This document shows, in pieces, positions 5,671 to 12,450 of a stretch of 12,450 nucleotides of DNA. The stretch comes from Bacteroidales bacterium UBA1173. Lineage in GTDB: Bacteria; Bacteroidota; Bacteroidia; Bacteroidales; F082. Both the position numbers and the translations under genes were made by a program. Under the pieces are notes generated by a model. The model saw only the letters and a program-made list of their open reading frames with translations, had not been told where the DNA came from and did not search any database. Each line of letters opens with the position of its first letter. Position 1 is the stretch's first letter. The stretch spans positions 1-12,450 of the forward strand of contig DBYZ01000009.1 in the NCBI GenBank assembly GCA_002311655.1. The letters are read 5' to 3'.

Positions 5671-8643
5671 ATGAATCCCAATACACTCCGTCAGATATTC
5701 AAAACATCGTTCGACTATAAAACTTATAGCAACGATATTGTCCATCGTCTTTTCGGCTGCAATGATGTCGCCACACGTCCTGAATTGCTTGACACCAACG
5801 CTGAAGGCGACAAAAGTTATTTCATCGGTCAAATGGACGATGCCGACCATCGTTTGCTCGGATTTTTCTACACCCGTGTGGCTGAAGGTAGTGATGTGCG
5901 CCGCAAACGTGTGGGTTTGCGCAAGCTTATTAGTCCTTATCTTAAATATGATGTTGACGGAGCTATTGCCGTGTTCGATGACGGACAGCATTGGCGGCTG
6001 TCGTATATCTGCGACCTTAAGGAAGGAAGCACTTCTGCCAAGCGTTTCTCGTATATTATGGGTGACGAGCAGGGACAATACAAAACGCCTATCGAGCGAC
6101 TTGGAAAAATAGCTGTATTGAATGGCCGTTTGAGACTATCAGATTTAAAGGATTCTTTCTCAGTTGATGCCCTCAGCGACGAATTCTTTAAAGCGTATCA
6201 CGACCATTACGACATCATTGTGGCAGCATTGGCACGAAAGGGAAAGACTGGTGCCGTTTATCACGATTATGTCAAAAAGATGATGGGACGCATAGTGTTT
6301 CTGCACTTTTTGCAAAAGAAAGGATGGCTCAACGGCAATCCTACATTCTTGCGCGATTTGTTCTTCTTCAGCCCACATAAGGATGATTTTCTCGACCAAG
6401 TGCTGGAACCGTTGTTTTTCGGGATTTTCAACACCGAAAAAGGACAACGTGAGAAATTGTTTGCCAGCGAGCATTGGGACAAGAACTTGCTGAAAGAGTG
6501 GGAGAGTATGCCATATCTGAACGGCGGTCTGTTTGAGCGTGACGAGATTGACAAGATGGCTATTAAGCTGCCGGCTTCGCTGTTTGACGATCTTTTCAGT
6601 TTCTTGGCCTCCTACAATTTCACTGTTGACGAGAACGACCCTGACGATGCCGAGATTGGTGTTGACCCAGAGATGCTGGGAAAGATTTTTGAGAGTCTTT
6701 TGGAAGACAACAAAGCCAAAGGCGCTTTCTACACTCCCAAGGAGATTGTACGATATATGTGCAAGGAGTCGCTCATAGCTCATCTTGCATCTAAGTTGCC
6801 CGATGTTGCCGATGGCGTTGTCCGTGCCTTTGTGGAAAGCCACGAGATGCAGCCCGAGTTGGAGCCTTGTCGCGATGACCTTGAAAGTGCCTTGCGTGAT
6901 GTGAAGATTTGCGACCCTGCCATCGGTAGTGGAGCGTTCCCGATGGGATTATTAAATGAATTATGGCGTTGCCGTGAAGCTCTCGGAACCGGGTTATCCC
7001 GTCTTCAATTAAAAAAAGAGATTATTGAAAACAACATCTATGGCGTGGACATCGAGCGTGGCGCCATCGACATCGCTCGTCTGCGTTTCTGGTTGAGCAT
7101 AGTTGTGGACAGCGATAAGGCGGAGCCGTTGCCCAACTTCGACTACAAGTTTATGCAAGGGAATAGTCTTCTTGAGAGCTACAAAGGAATTGACCTAAGT
7201 CGAATCTCCAATCGTTTAAGTGGTGGACAAAGCAAATCTACTCAATTATTATTAGGTCTTGATAGCGATTATAATCGCAAAAACTTACAACGTTTGATGC
7301 GTGATTATTTTTCCGTACCTGATCACAAGAAAAAAGCTAGTATGCGTCAAGCCATAAATGATGAGGTAAAACACCTAATAAAAGAATTTTGTGGAGTTAA
7401 TACTTCAGAATTAGAAAAACTTAATCCATCAGCAAACCATGAGTTTTTCCTTTGGCACACGTGGTTTAAGGACATTTTTGATGGAGGTGGGTTTGATATT
7501 GTGATTGGAAATCCGCCGTATATTAGTGCAATTGAAGCAAAAAAAACTATTGATGATTGGGTGCGGCAACAATACAAAAGGTTATATACAACTGCGGTTG
7601 GAACATATGATATATATGTAATCTTTATTGAATTAGGATTTAGATTGTTAAGAAATAACGGAACATTGTCTTATATAACACCTTCAAAATACCTTTCTGC
7701 TGAATATGCAATTGCATTACGTGAGTATATAAACAATAATTATTCCGTTGAGCAGATTTCGGATTTTTCAAATATACGAGTGTTTGAAAATGCCGGAGTA
7801 TCTACTATGATTTCAAGATTTAAAAAATGCAAACAAAGAGAATTAGTAAAATTTGAGACATATAAAAGTAAAACAGAAGTTGAGACCTCACATACATATA
7901 AAAAATCTGTCCTTAATCTTCTACCTAATAATTTATGGGGTGCATTGCTGAGTAATCAAATAGAAATATTCCTAAATGTTCATTCTAAATCGGTGACCGT
8001 AGAAGAGTTTGCAGATGTTAATGCCTGTTCAACCGCAGCCGAAGCAGAAGCTTTTGAAAACGGACTAGTGTCGGATTACACACCAAACTCTTTTAAATAT
8101 ATCAATAATGGAACTATAAACAGATACGTTCAATATTGGGGACAAAAAGAGATTCGTTCAAAGAAAATATTGACCCCATATTTACCTTTTTATATTCTTA
8201 ACTCTAGAAGAAAATCTATGTTTAAAACAGAGAAACTGATATTCGTAAAATTGGCAAAATGTCCACAGGTATTTTTTGATGAAAAAGGAGAGTTTGCCTC
8301 AGCTAATACAAATATGGTGTATAATCTAAGATGGTATGACTATAAATTTCTCCTTGGATATTTTAATTCAAAGCTTTTTAACTACGTTTATAAAACCATG
8401 TTTGGAGGTAATTCCATGTTGGGTTCTATCCAAGTACAAGCTCCTCAAATTAGAAAATCTTTAATACCAAAATTGTCTTCTCCCACAAAACAACAAACAA
8501 TAATAAACCTAGTTGAACAGGTATTAAATCGAAAACAAAAAAACTCTTTGGCTGACACCTCTGTTTTGGAGCGAGAAATAGACAAGAAAGTATATGAGTT
8601 GTATGGATTGACTGACGAAGAAATCAAAATAATAGAAGGATAG
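5671..8643 (+). CDS. Eco57I/type IIG-like N6-adenine DNA methyltransferase
   Basis: The 990-aa protein has an N-terminal region without a recognised nuclease motif (~1-190) and the family segment RIVFLHFLQKKGWL (207-220). Next come GAFYTP (351-356), SAM-binding motif I DPAIGSGAF (415-423), NIYGVDIERGAIDIARLRFW, and the catalytic motif IV NPPY (614-617). The C-terminal third has a TaqI-like specificity-domain look (LLGYFNSKLFNYVYK) and the usual ending VYELYGLTDEEIKIIEG. It probably methylates adenine in a specific sequence and supplies recognition for the upstream PLD-helicase. No PD-(D/E)XK site was seen, so cutting likely lies in partners. Composition changes inside the gene near 7190 (residue ~507): sampled lines fall from 50-55% to 30-35% GC, so motif IV and the specificity domain appear to come from another source. 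The ATG at 5671 is the natural start. Confidence 0.92.
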   Translation: MNPNTLRQIFKTSFDYKTYSNDIVHRLFGCNDVATRPELLDTNAEGDKSYFIGQMDDADHRLLGFFYTRVAEGSDVRRKRVGLRKLISPYLKYDVDGAIAVFDDGQHWRLSYICDLKEGSTSAKRFSYIMGDEQGQYKTPIERLGKIAVLNGRLRLSDLKDSFSVDALSDEFFKAYHDHYDIIVAALARKGKTGAVYHDYVKKMMGRIVFLHFLQKKGWLNGNPTFLRDLFFFSPHKDDFLDQVLEPLFFGIFNTEKGQREKLFASEHWDKNLLKEWESMPYLNGGLFERDEIDKMAIKLPASLFDDLFSFLASYNFTVDENDPDDAEIGVDPEMLGKIFESLLEDNKAKGAFYTPKEIVRYMCKESLIAHLASKLPDVADGVVRAFVESHEMQPELEPCRDDLESALRDVKICDPAIGSGAFPMGLLNELWRCREALGTGLSRLQLKKEIIENNIYGVDIERGAIDIARLRFWLSIVVDSDKAEPLPNFDYKFMQGNSLLESYKGIDLSRISNRLSGGQSKSTQLLLGLDSDYNRKNLQRLMRDYFSVPDHKKKASMRQAINDEVKHLIKEFCGVNTSELEKLNPSANHEFFLWHTWFKDIFDGGGFDIVIGNPPYISAIEAKKTIDDWVRQQYKRLYTTAVGTYDIYVIFIELGFRLLRNNGTLSYITPSKYLSAEYAIALREYINNNYSVEQISDFSNIRVFENAGVSTMISRFKKCKQRELVKFETYKSKTEVETSHTYKKSVLNLLPNNLWGALLSNQIEIFLNVHSKSVTVEEFADVNACSTAAEAEAFENGLVSDYTPNSFKYINNGTINRYVQYWGQKEIRSKKILTPYLPFYILNSRRKSMFKTEKLIFVKLAKCPQVFFDEKGEFASANTNMVYNLRWYDYKFLLGYFNSKLFNYVYKTMFGGNSMLGSIQVQAPQIRKSLIPKLSSPTKQQTIINLVEQVLNRKQKNSLADTSVLEREIDKKVYELYGLTDEEIKIIEG

Positions 8644-8689
8644 CTTGTTGATAGTCGTAAATCACTGACATTTTGGCAGTTGCAAATGG

Positions 8690-8705
8690 TTGGCATGATA
8701 ATTGT
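8690..8705 (+). promoter_or_regulatory. Possible sigma-54-like promoter before the HNH gene
   Basis: TTGGCATG, four bases, then TTGT resembles the sigma-54 pattern TTGGCAYG-N4-TTGC with one mismatch in the -12 box. It would start transcription about 15 nt before the ATG at 8731. No TAnnTTTG box is visible in the 87-base gap between genes. Weak evidence; read-through from the upstream operon is equally possible. Confidence 0.2.
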
Positions 8706-8730
8706 CTAGTTGATTATTAAAAACTTGATT

Positions 8731-10011
8731 ATGTATAAATTTACTATAATATCAAACACATCTTGTCTATATTTAAATATTCTAAGCGTTAAAGGTATGC
8801 GCCTTCTTGCTGAGCTTATTACGGGAGATCATAATTCTATCAGCGCTTCGCGTGTACAAACAGTATCTTCAGAATTTAAGGAACGTCTTAAATTATTGGA
8901 CGCTCTCGGAGATTCCTCATATAATGTAAAGAAATTTTTTAGTGATATTCCCACAAATCAACACTTTTTGTTTATATCTGGCCATATTGAAGATGAGCTC
9001 CAGAAAAATCTATTAAAAAGAGAGTTGTCTAGAATAGATGGATTGCTATATAATGATATTATTATTGATAAGATTATATCTAATTTATATAGTCATTATG
9101 GAGTGAGGGTATTTCAAGGAAATCAACGATTAAGAATTGGAGTTGAGGATAAATCACAAAGGATTTGTAGATTTTGTGGCAAGACCATGCCAAAGGCCAA
9201 ATTTAAAAAGAAAGCCCATGCTATTTCTGAATCTTTAGGTAACAAAGGCTTGGTGTGCCTTGAAGAATGTGATGAATGTAACACGCGATTTGGTCAAACA
9301 ATAGAACAAGATATAGAAAAGCTTTTACAATTTCAACTAATGCTCAAGGGCATTAAAGGTAAAAATGGTAGTCCGAGTGTAAAATGGAAAGGTGTATCAG
9401 TTAAAAACGATTCGTCGTCATCTGTCAATAACGACACAAAAACCATAGTTCTCAATTTTGAAAATAAAATTGCTCCACAAAATAAATTGGAACTTGAACG
9501 TTTTTTATCGCAAGACGTCTCATTCATACAAGAAAAAATTGTACCTCAAAACATTTATAAATGTTTTTGTAAATATGTTTTAAGTTTGATAGATGCTCAT
9601 TATTTGCCATATTTTAAAGACACAATTAAATGGATTAATGAAGATCCAACAGAACGTGTGCTTCCTCCTGTTGAATTTTGCCAAAATCCAATTAGAGAGA
9701 CACCATGTATGGCCATTATGATACGCAAACACAATCATATGGAAATACCCTATTGTTGGGCTATTATCAATGTTGCAGAGTGTCAGTTTCTGTTCATTAT
9801 TCCATTTTGCTCCAAGGATAAATGTGATTTTATTGATAAACTTAGTATTAAAGAGTTTATGAATATTATTAAAAGCGTTATGCCGAATTTAAATATGGAG
9901 CCTTTATGCTTTGACGGAAATACTCCTATAAGCATTGAGAATACACTCAATTTTTATATACCTGCTGATTTTGTTGAAGGCAGAGATTATTATTTCGTTG
10001 AAACGAAATAA
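8731..10011 (+). CDS. HNH_5-type endonuclease candidate
   Basis: From the ATG at 8731 the product is about 426 aa. A TTG at 8710 would add seven residues but is less likely. The centre carries an HNH-like zinc site: C146-x2-C149 (ICRFCGKTMP), H163 in KKKAHAISESLGN with N171, then C180-x2-C183-N184 (EECDECNTRFG). This spacing follows the HNH_5 pattern CxxC, HxIPESLGG, CDxCNxxF. The catalytic histidine is H163. The N-terminal ~140 residues and the C-terminal ~230 are not recognised. The gene follows the methyltransferase by 87 nt on the same strand and shares its AT-rich 3' composition, so both may have arrived as one cassette. It is probably a DNA nuclease of the same system; an independent or RNA-targeting role cannot be excluded. 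Confidence 0.75.
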   Translation: MYKFTIISNTSCLYLNILSVKGMRLLAELITGDHNSISASRVQTVSSEFKERLKLLDALGDSSYNVKKFFSDIPTNQHFLFISGHIEDELQKNLLKRELSRIDGLLYNDIIIDKIISNLYSHYGVRVFQGNQRLRIGVEDKSQRICRFCGKTMPKAKFKKKAHAISESLGNKGLVCLEECDECNTRFGQTIEQDIEKLLQFQLMLKGIKGKNGSPSVKWKGVSVKNDSSSSVNNDTKTIVLNFENKIAPQNKLELERFLSQDVSFIQEKIVPQNIYKCFCKYVLSLIDAHYLPYFKDTIKWINEDPTERVLPPVEFCQNPIRETPCMAIMIRKHNHMEIPYCWAIINVAECQFLFIIPFCSKDKCDFIDKLSIKEFMNIIKSVMPNLNMEPLCFDGNTPISIENTLNFYIPADFVEGRDYYFVETK

Positions 10012-10025
10012 CCTTACTACCAGAT

Positions 10026-10048
10026 GCGGTGGATTTTCAATCCGCCAC
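10026..10048 (+). terminator. Hairpin after the HNH gene, possible terminator
   Basis: The arms 10026-10035 and 10039-10048 form a ten-base stem with one G-T pair and one mismatch around a three-base loop, 14 bases after the stop codon. It lacks a T run, so it may mark the operon end or stabilise the 3' end rather than act as a classical intrinsic terminator. Confidence 0.4.
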
Positions 10049-10104
10049 AATTGAATAAATCCTGATTAGATATATACATAGAGCTTCACAATATTATCAC
10101 ATAA

Positions 10105-10172
10105 GCCTTTGAACACCATTTCGACAAATTAGTCTACGCCCTCTACAACCTCCCCCCCCGAGGAAATCCACC
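10105..10172 (+). pseudogene. Relic of a methyltransferase C-terminal tail, frameshifted at C8
   Basis: Right after a TAA (10102-10104) the frame reads AFEHHFDKLVYALYNLPP. After the C8 tract (10152-10159) another frame continues EEIHHI. Joined, this mirrors the conserved last residues of Eco57I-type methyltransferases, FDxLVYxLYxLTxEEI, and aligns with the ending of the gene upstream (IDKKVYELYGLTDEEIKII). The stretch 10131-10170 contains 24 G or C bases of 40, unlike the AT-rich DNA around it and more like the 5' part of the methyltransferase gene. It is likely the abandoned 3' end of an earlier or second methyltransferase gene. It is short, so chance resemblance is possible. Confidence 0.5.
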
Positions 10173-10192
10173 ATATATTGATAAATAATCTG

Positions 10193-10220
10193 TTGCAAAT
10201 CATAAAAACCCGTATCTTTG
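10193..10220 (+). promoter_or_regulatory. Promoter of the beta-helix membrane protein gene
   Basis: TTG (10193-10195), 17 bases, then TATCTTTG (10213-10220) matches the Bacteroidetes -7 box fully, with a slightly short spacer. Transcription would begin around 10227, about 30 nt before the ATG at 10259. This makes the gene separately expressed. Confidence 0.55.
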
Positions 10221-10258
10221 CAAAAAAATATATGGTTTAATTATAGATATTTATCGCA

Positions 10259-11695
10259 ATGAAAAAAACAATTGGCAAATACAATAATAAGACAGTTGTT
10301 AAATCATACAAAGAACTATTTCGTATTATTCAAAAATCCATTGAACAATATAATGAAATCCGTCTTGTGGATTTAAAGATTTCATGCGCAATTGATACAT
10401 ACGGTTTGCTAGGGAAAAAGGGTATTCCGATGGATTTATCCTCTGGTAATATTTCTGTTGATTATCCTGTATTAATTGATGGAATAGAGTGCGATGAATT
10501 GGTATTTAACAAGTTGACATTTAACAAAGAGGTTATTTCCCCAATAACATCTAAATCAAAAATTGGACGGCTAGCTTTTTACGATTGCATCTTTAAAAGT
10601 ACATCAACAAACTCGTTACAAATAACAGATTTAACTTGTAATGATTTTGTTATGATGCATTGCTCTTCAGTTACGGGTATTTCTTTTGATTGTATTAGTT
10701 GTAAAGGGAATTTCAATATTGAAGAAATTGATATTAAAGGCGGATTAGAGTTCCGAAATTTTGTACTATTACCACAAAAAGAAACAGAATTCTATTTAGA
10801 AGGACGAATATCCCAGGACGTTAAATTTTCAAATTGTACACTTGCCAAAGCAACAAATGTTAATGTAGAAACAAATAACAATATTATATTTGAATATATT
10901 AATTATGACATAAAAGAGAATATAGAAAATGATTTGAAAGTCCTTCGTTTTGGAAAAATTTGTATGAGCGGAACTTCTATTGGCAATCAGTTGGTTTTAT
11001 TATGTTGTAATATTGGAACTATTGATATGGTCAATGTGAAAATAAATTCCATATTAGAATTCGACTTTAATTACAATAGGTTGAAGAATCAAGCAGGTAC
11101 AATCTTGAGAAACGGTGCGTTGCAACGAAATGATGATATTGCTTACAATAAATATACCGCTGATATTTATGATGACCATCTTCGTTCTATTAGTACCACT
11201 AAGATTAATCGATTAGCGAAGAAACTAAAACAGAGCGACATCGCCGCAATAAATGAAATAAAAAAGGTAAAAAAAATTGAATGTGAATATAACAAAAGGA
11301 ATAAGAAATGGAAAATAATGGAGCCATTATGGTTCTTTGTAACAAATGTTTTTTCGGAAGAAGGATTGCTCTTGTGGCTAAACAAATACTCTAACAATTA
11401 TAATAGAAGTTGGTTTAGGGGAATTCTCTTTACTACAATAATTGCCTTGGTTTCATATTTTGTTCTCAATTATTGTGGAATGAAGCAACAATATTTTGTT
11501 ATTGATTGGCATTTCAAAGGGTTTGGTGATGTTTTTGTTGGGTATCTATCTCTGCTTGATATTTTTAATCTTATTGGAGACAAACCTGAATTTGCATTAA
11601 CTCCTTTGGGTAAATTATTGATGTTCCTGAGTAAAATAATGATTGCTTATGGGGAGTGGCAAACAATATATGCATTCTATAAATATCGGAAATAG
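10259..11695 (+). CDS. Pentapeptide/beta-helix-like protein with C-terminal membrane helices
   Basis: I do not recognise a named family. The 478-aa product has no signal peptide. Residues ~80-300 show repeated short strands with alternating hydrophobic and small residues (DELVFNKLTF, GRLAFYDCIF, GLEFRNFVLL, DVKFSNCTL), which suggests a right-handed beta-helix of the pentapeptide-repeat kind. A charged helical stretch (~320-350, KLKQSDIAAINEIKKVKKIE) follows. The end is membrane-like: one strong helix at ~387-405 (ILFTTIIALVSYFVLNY), a moderately hydrophobic segment at ~427-441 and a final helix at ~451-472 ending AFYKYRK. Two helices with a loop between them could form a channel. It has its own promoter and follows a defence-like operon, so a membrane effector is possible but unproven. 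Composition is AT-rich. Confidence 0.7.
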   Translation: MKKTIGKYNNKTVVKSYKELFRIIQKSIEQYNEIRLVDLKISCAIDTYGLLGKKGIPMDLSSGNISVDYPVLIDGIECDELVFNKLTFNKEVISPITSKSKIGRLAFYDCIFKSTSTNSLQITDLTCNDFVMMHCSSVTGISFDCISCKGNFNIEEIDIKGGLEFRNFVLLPQKETEFYLEGRISQDVKFSNCTLAKATNVNVETNNNIIFEYINYDIKENIENDLKVLRFGKICMSGTSIGNQLVLLCCNIGTIDMVNVKINSILEFDFNYNRLKNQAGTILRNGALQRNDDIAYNKYTADIYDDHLRSISTTKINRLAKKLKQSDIAAINEIKKVKKIECEYNKRNKKWKIMEPLWFFVTNVFSEEGLLLWLNKYSNNYNRSWFRGILFTTIIALVSYFVLNYCGMKQQYFVIDWHFKGFGDVFVGYLSLLDIFNLIGDKPEFALTPLGKLLMFLSKIMIAYGEWQTIYAFYKYRK

Positions 11696-11753
11696 TTCTG
11701 ATGATGTATTGAAAGAACCCACGAATAAGGGAGAGCGAGCCAACATCGCCGAT

Positions 11754-11774
11754 GGATCGCCGAAGGATCACCGA
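11754..11774. repeat. Short imperfect direct repeat
   Basis: GGATCGCCGA (11754-11763) and GGATCACCGA (11765-11774) lie one base apart, differing at a single position. They sit in the gap between the membrane-protein gene and the convergent DUF4143 gene, with no visible function. Confidence 0.5.
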
Positions 11775-11790
11775 AGAAACAATAAGCTTG

Positions 11791-11850
11791 AATGTGTGAA
11801 TGCTTTAAAAAATGCGTAAATGCGTTAACGTGTAAATGCGTTAGTGGGAA
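11791..11850. repeat. Degenerate 8-bp tandem repeat (AATGCGTA-like)
   Basis: Octamer units read AATGTGTG, AATGCTTT, (AAAA), AATGCGTA, AATGCGTT, AACGTGTA, AATGCGTT, AGTGGGAA. The 12-base core GTAAATGCGTTA occurs twice (11816-11827, 11832-11843). The unit length equals that of the unrelated octamer array at 1943-1998. Confidence 0.65.
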
Positions 11851-11859
11851 TACACGAGA

Positions 11860-11877
11860 CTTCACCGTGGTGTGAAG
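11860..11877. terminator. Hairpin between convergent genes
   Basis: CTTCAC (11860-11865) pairs with GTGAAG (11872-11877) around a six-base loop. It lies between the stops of two convergent genes and might help end transcription in either direction. There is no adjacent T run, so support is weak. Confidence 0.25.
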
Positions 11878-11914
11878 GCAATCTAGCAGACAAGTGTTCC
11901 GGTAGTTATTATTG

Positions 11915-12450
11915 TCATAGCTCAATAGAGTCTGGATTGAGCAAAAAGTCGAATATGTTTAGAATAAGGATACCTTTATCGTTCCTATAAGTGGGCTGGA
12001 GGCCTCCGGTAATGACCACTTTCTGGAAGTTGTCTCCTATTTGCATCAAGGGACGTATTTCTTGCAAGGTCTTCTCTTCGTCAGGGAGGTTAAATGCCGA
12101 CTGAATATAGATGCGATTGTCTCCTTGATTGCACACAAAGTCGACTTCTAGATGAGTGCGCTGACTTTTGCCTTCGACATTCTTGGTGTTTAATGTGACT
12201 TGCCCCACGTCAACCAGTTGCCCTCTTGCACGCAGCTCGTTGTAAATGAGATTTTCCATCAAATGAGTGAATTCCACTTGGCGGAATCCGAGCCGAGCGT
12301 TGCGCAAACCGAGGTCGTCAAAGTAATATTTTGACGGTGTACCAATATATTTGCGGCCTTTGATATCGTATCTTACTGCCTTTTCTACTAAAAAAGCATC
12401 TTGTAGCAGGTCAAGGTAGGTCTTTATGGTGTCTACCGTAATGGTGCTCT
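11915..12450 (-). CDS. AAA+ ATP-binding protein, DUF4143 C-terminal part (5' end outside window)
   Basis: The minus-strand frame stays open to the window edge, so only the last ~177 residues are present. They match the C-terminal half of the ATPase/DUF4143 family: STITVDTIKTYLDLLQDAFL (winged-helix region), KYYFDDLGLRNARLGF, HLMENLIYNELRARG, then EVDFVCNQGDNRIYIQSAF, whose E-x-D...Q layout is a degenerate PD-(D/E)XK-like fold in this family. The missing upstream part should hold the Walker A and B motifs. The cellular role of these proteins is poorly defined; they are very common accessory genes in Bacteroidales and other anaerobes. The gene converges on the beta-helix gene and is GC-richer than it. 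An internal ATG at 12307 is not the true start, because family sequence continues upstream of it. Confidence 0.88.
   Translation of the reverse strand, partial: STITVDTIKTYLDLLQDAFLVEKAVRYDIKGRKYIGTPSKYYFDDLGLRNARLGFRQVEFTHLMENLIYNELRARGQLVDVGQVTLNTKNVEGKSQRTHLEVDFVCNQGDNRIYIQSAFNLPDEEKTLQEIRPLMQIGDNFQKVVITGGLQPTYRNDKGILILNIFDFLLNPDSIEL

Noticed and set aside
5473..6843. Minus-strand open frames (up to 227 aa) opposite the methyltransferase
   Set aside because: They have no family resemblance and no promoter pattern, and the plus strand carries clear methyltransferase motifs.
2354..8643. Canonical DISARM or BREX locus
   Set aside because: A SNF2 helicase and an adenine methyltransferase are present, but DUF1998, DrmA-type helicase, PglZ and BrxC-like genes are not seen, and the PLD domain is fused to the helicase.
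10028..10172. GGTGGATTT (10028-10036) and AAATCCACC (10164-10172) as terminal inverted repeats of a small mobile element
   Set aside because: The arms are only nine bases, there is no target-site duplication, and the left arm is already part of the hairpin at 10026-10048. Chance is a fair explanation.

Overview
This 12.45 kb window looks like an accessory (defence-type) island from a member of the Bacteroidales (Bacteroides/Prevotella/Muribaculaceae-like). The main evidence is the promoters: at least three intergenic sites fit the Bacteroidetes sigma pattern of a TTG-type -33 box, about 20 bases, then TAnnTTTG. Genes also lack clear Shine-Dalgarno sequences, and the families present (ORF6N, RhuM, DUF4143) are common accessory genes in that group. 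No rRNA, tRNA, transposase, integrase or CRISPR array was found.

Layout. (1) Positions 75-1829, minus strand: an ORF6N-domain protein with a degenerate PLD-like C-terminal domain, followed upstream by a broken chimera. The chimera is the N-terminal part of a RhuM-family protein joined out of frame to a near-identical second copy of the ORF6N protein's C-terminal domain. (2) Positions 1830-2353: a divergent control region with an 8-bp tandem repeat, an A/T palindrome, one promoter in each direction and a roughly 113-nt nested hairpin in the plus-strand leader. (3) Positions 2354-10011, plus strand: a three-gene restriction-like module. It holds a PLD-nuclease/SNF2-type helicase fusion (1102 aa), an Eco57I/type IIG-like adenine methyltransferase (990 aa, 8 nt downstream) and an HNH_5-type nuclease candidate (about 426 aa). 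(4) Positions 10012-10258: a hairpin, a GC-rich relic that reads like the last codons of another methyltransferase interrupted by a C8 tract, and a promoter. (5) Positions 10259-11695: a beta-helix/pentapeptide-like protein ending in membrane helices. (6) Positions 11915 to the window edge, minus strand: the C-terminal part of an AAA+ DUF4143 protein.

How it may work: the methyltransferase would mark self DNA and recognise a target through its C-terminal domain. The PLD-helicase would translocate on and cut unmarked DNA, and the HNH protein may add a nuclease. This is inference from domains and gene order. It is not canonical DISARM or BREX as far as the window shows, because no DUF1998, DrmA, PglZ or BrxC-like gene is present.

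The strongest unexplained signal is a composition break inside the methyltransferase gene near 7190, from about 50-55% GC to 30-35% GC in sampled 60-base lines. Everything from there through the HNH gene is AT-rich. A GC-rich methyltransferase-tail relic then appears at 10105-10172. Together these suggest that a specificity-domain-plus-HNH cassette replaced the original 3' end and left the old tail behind.
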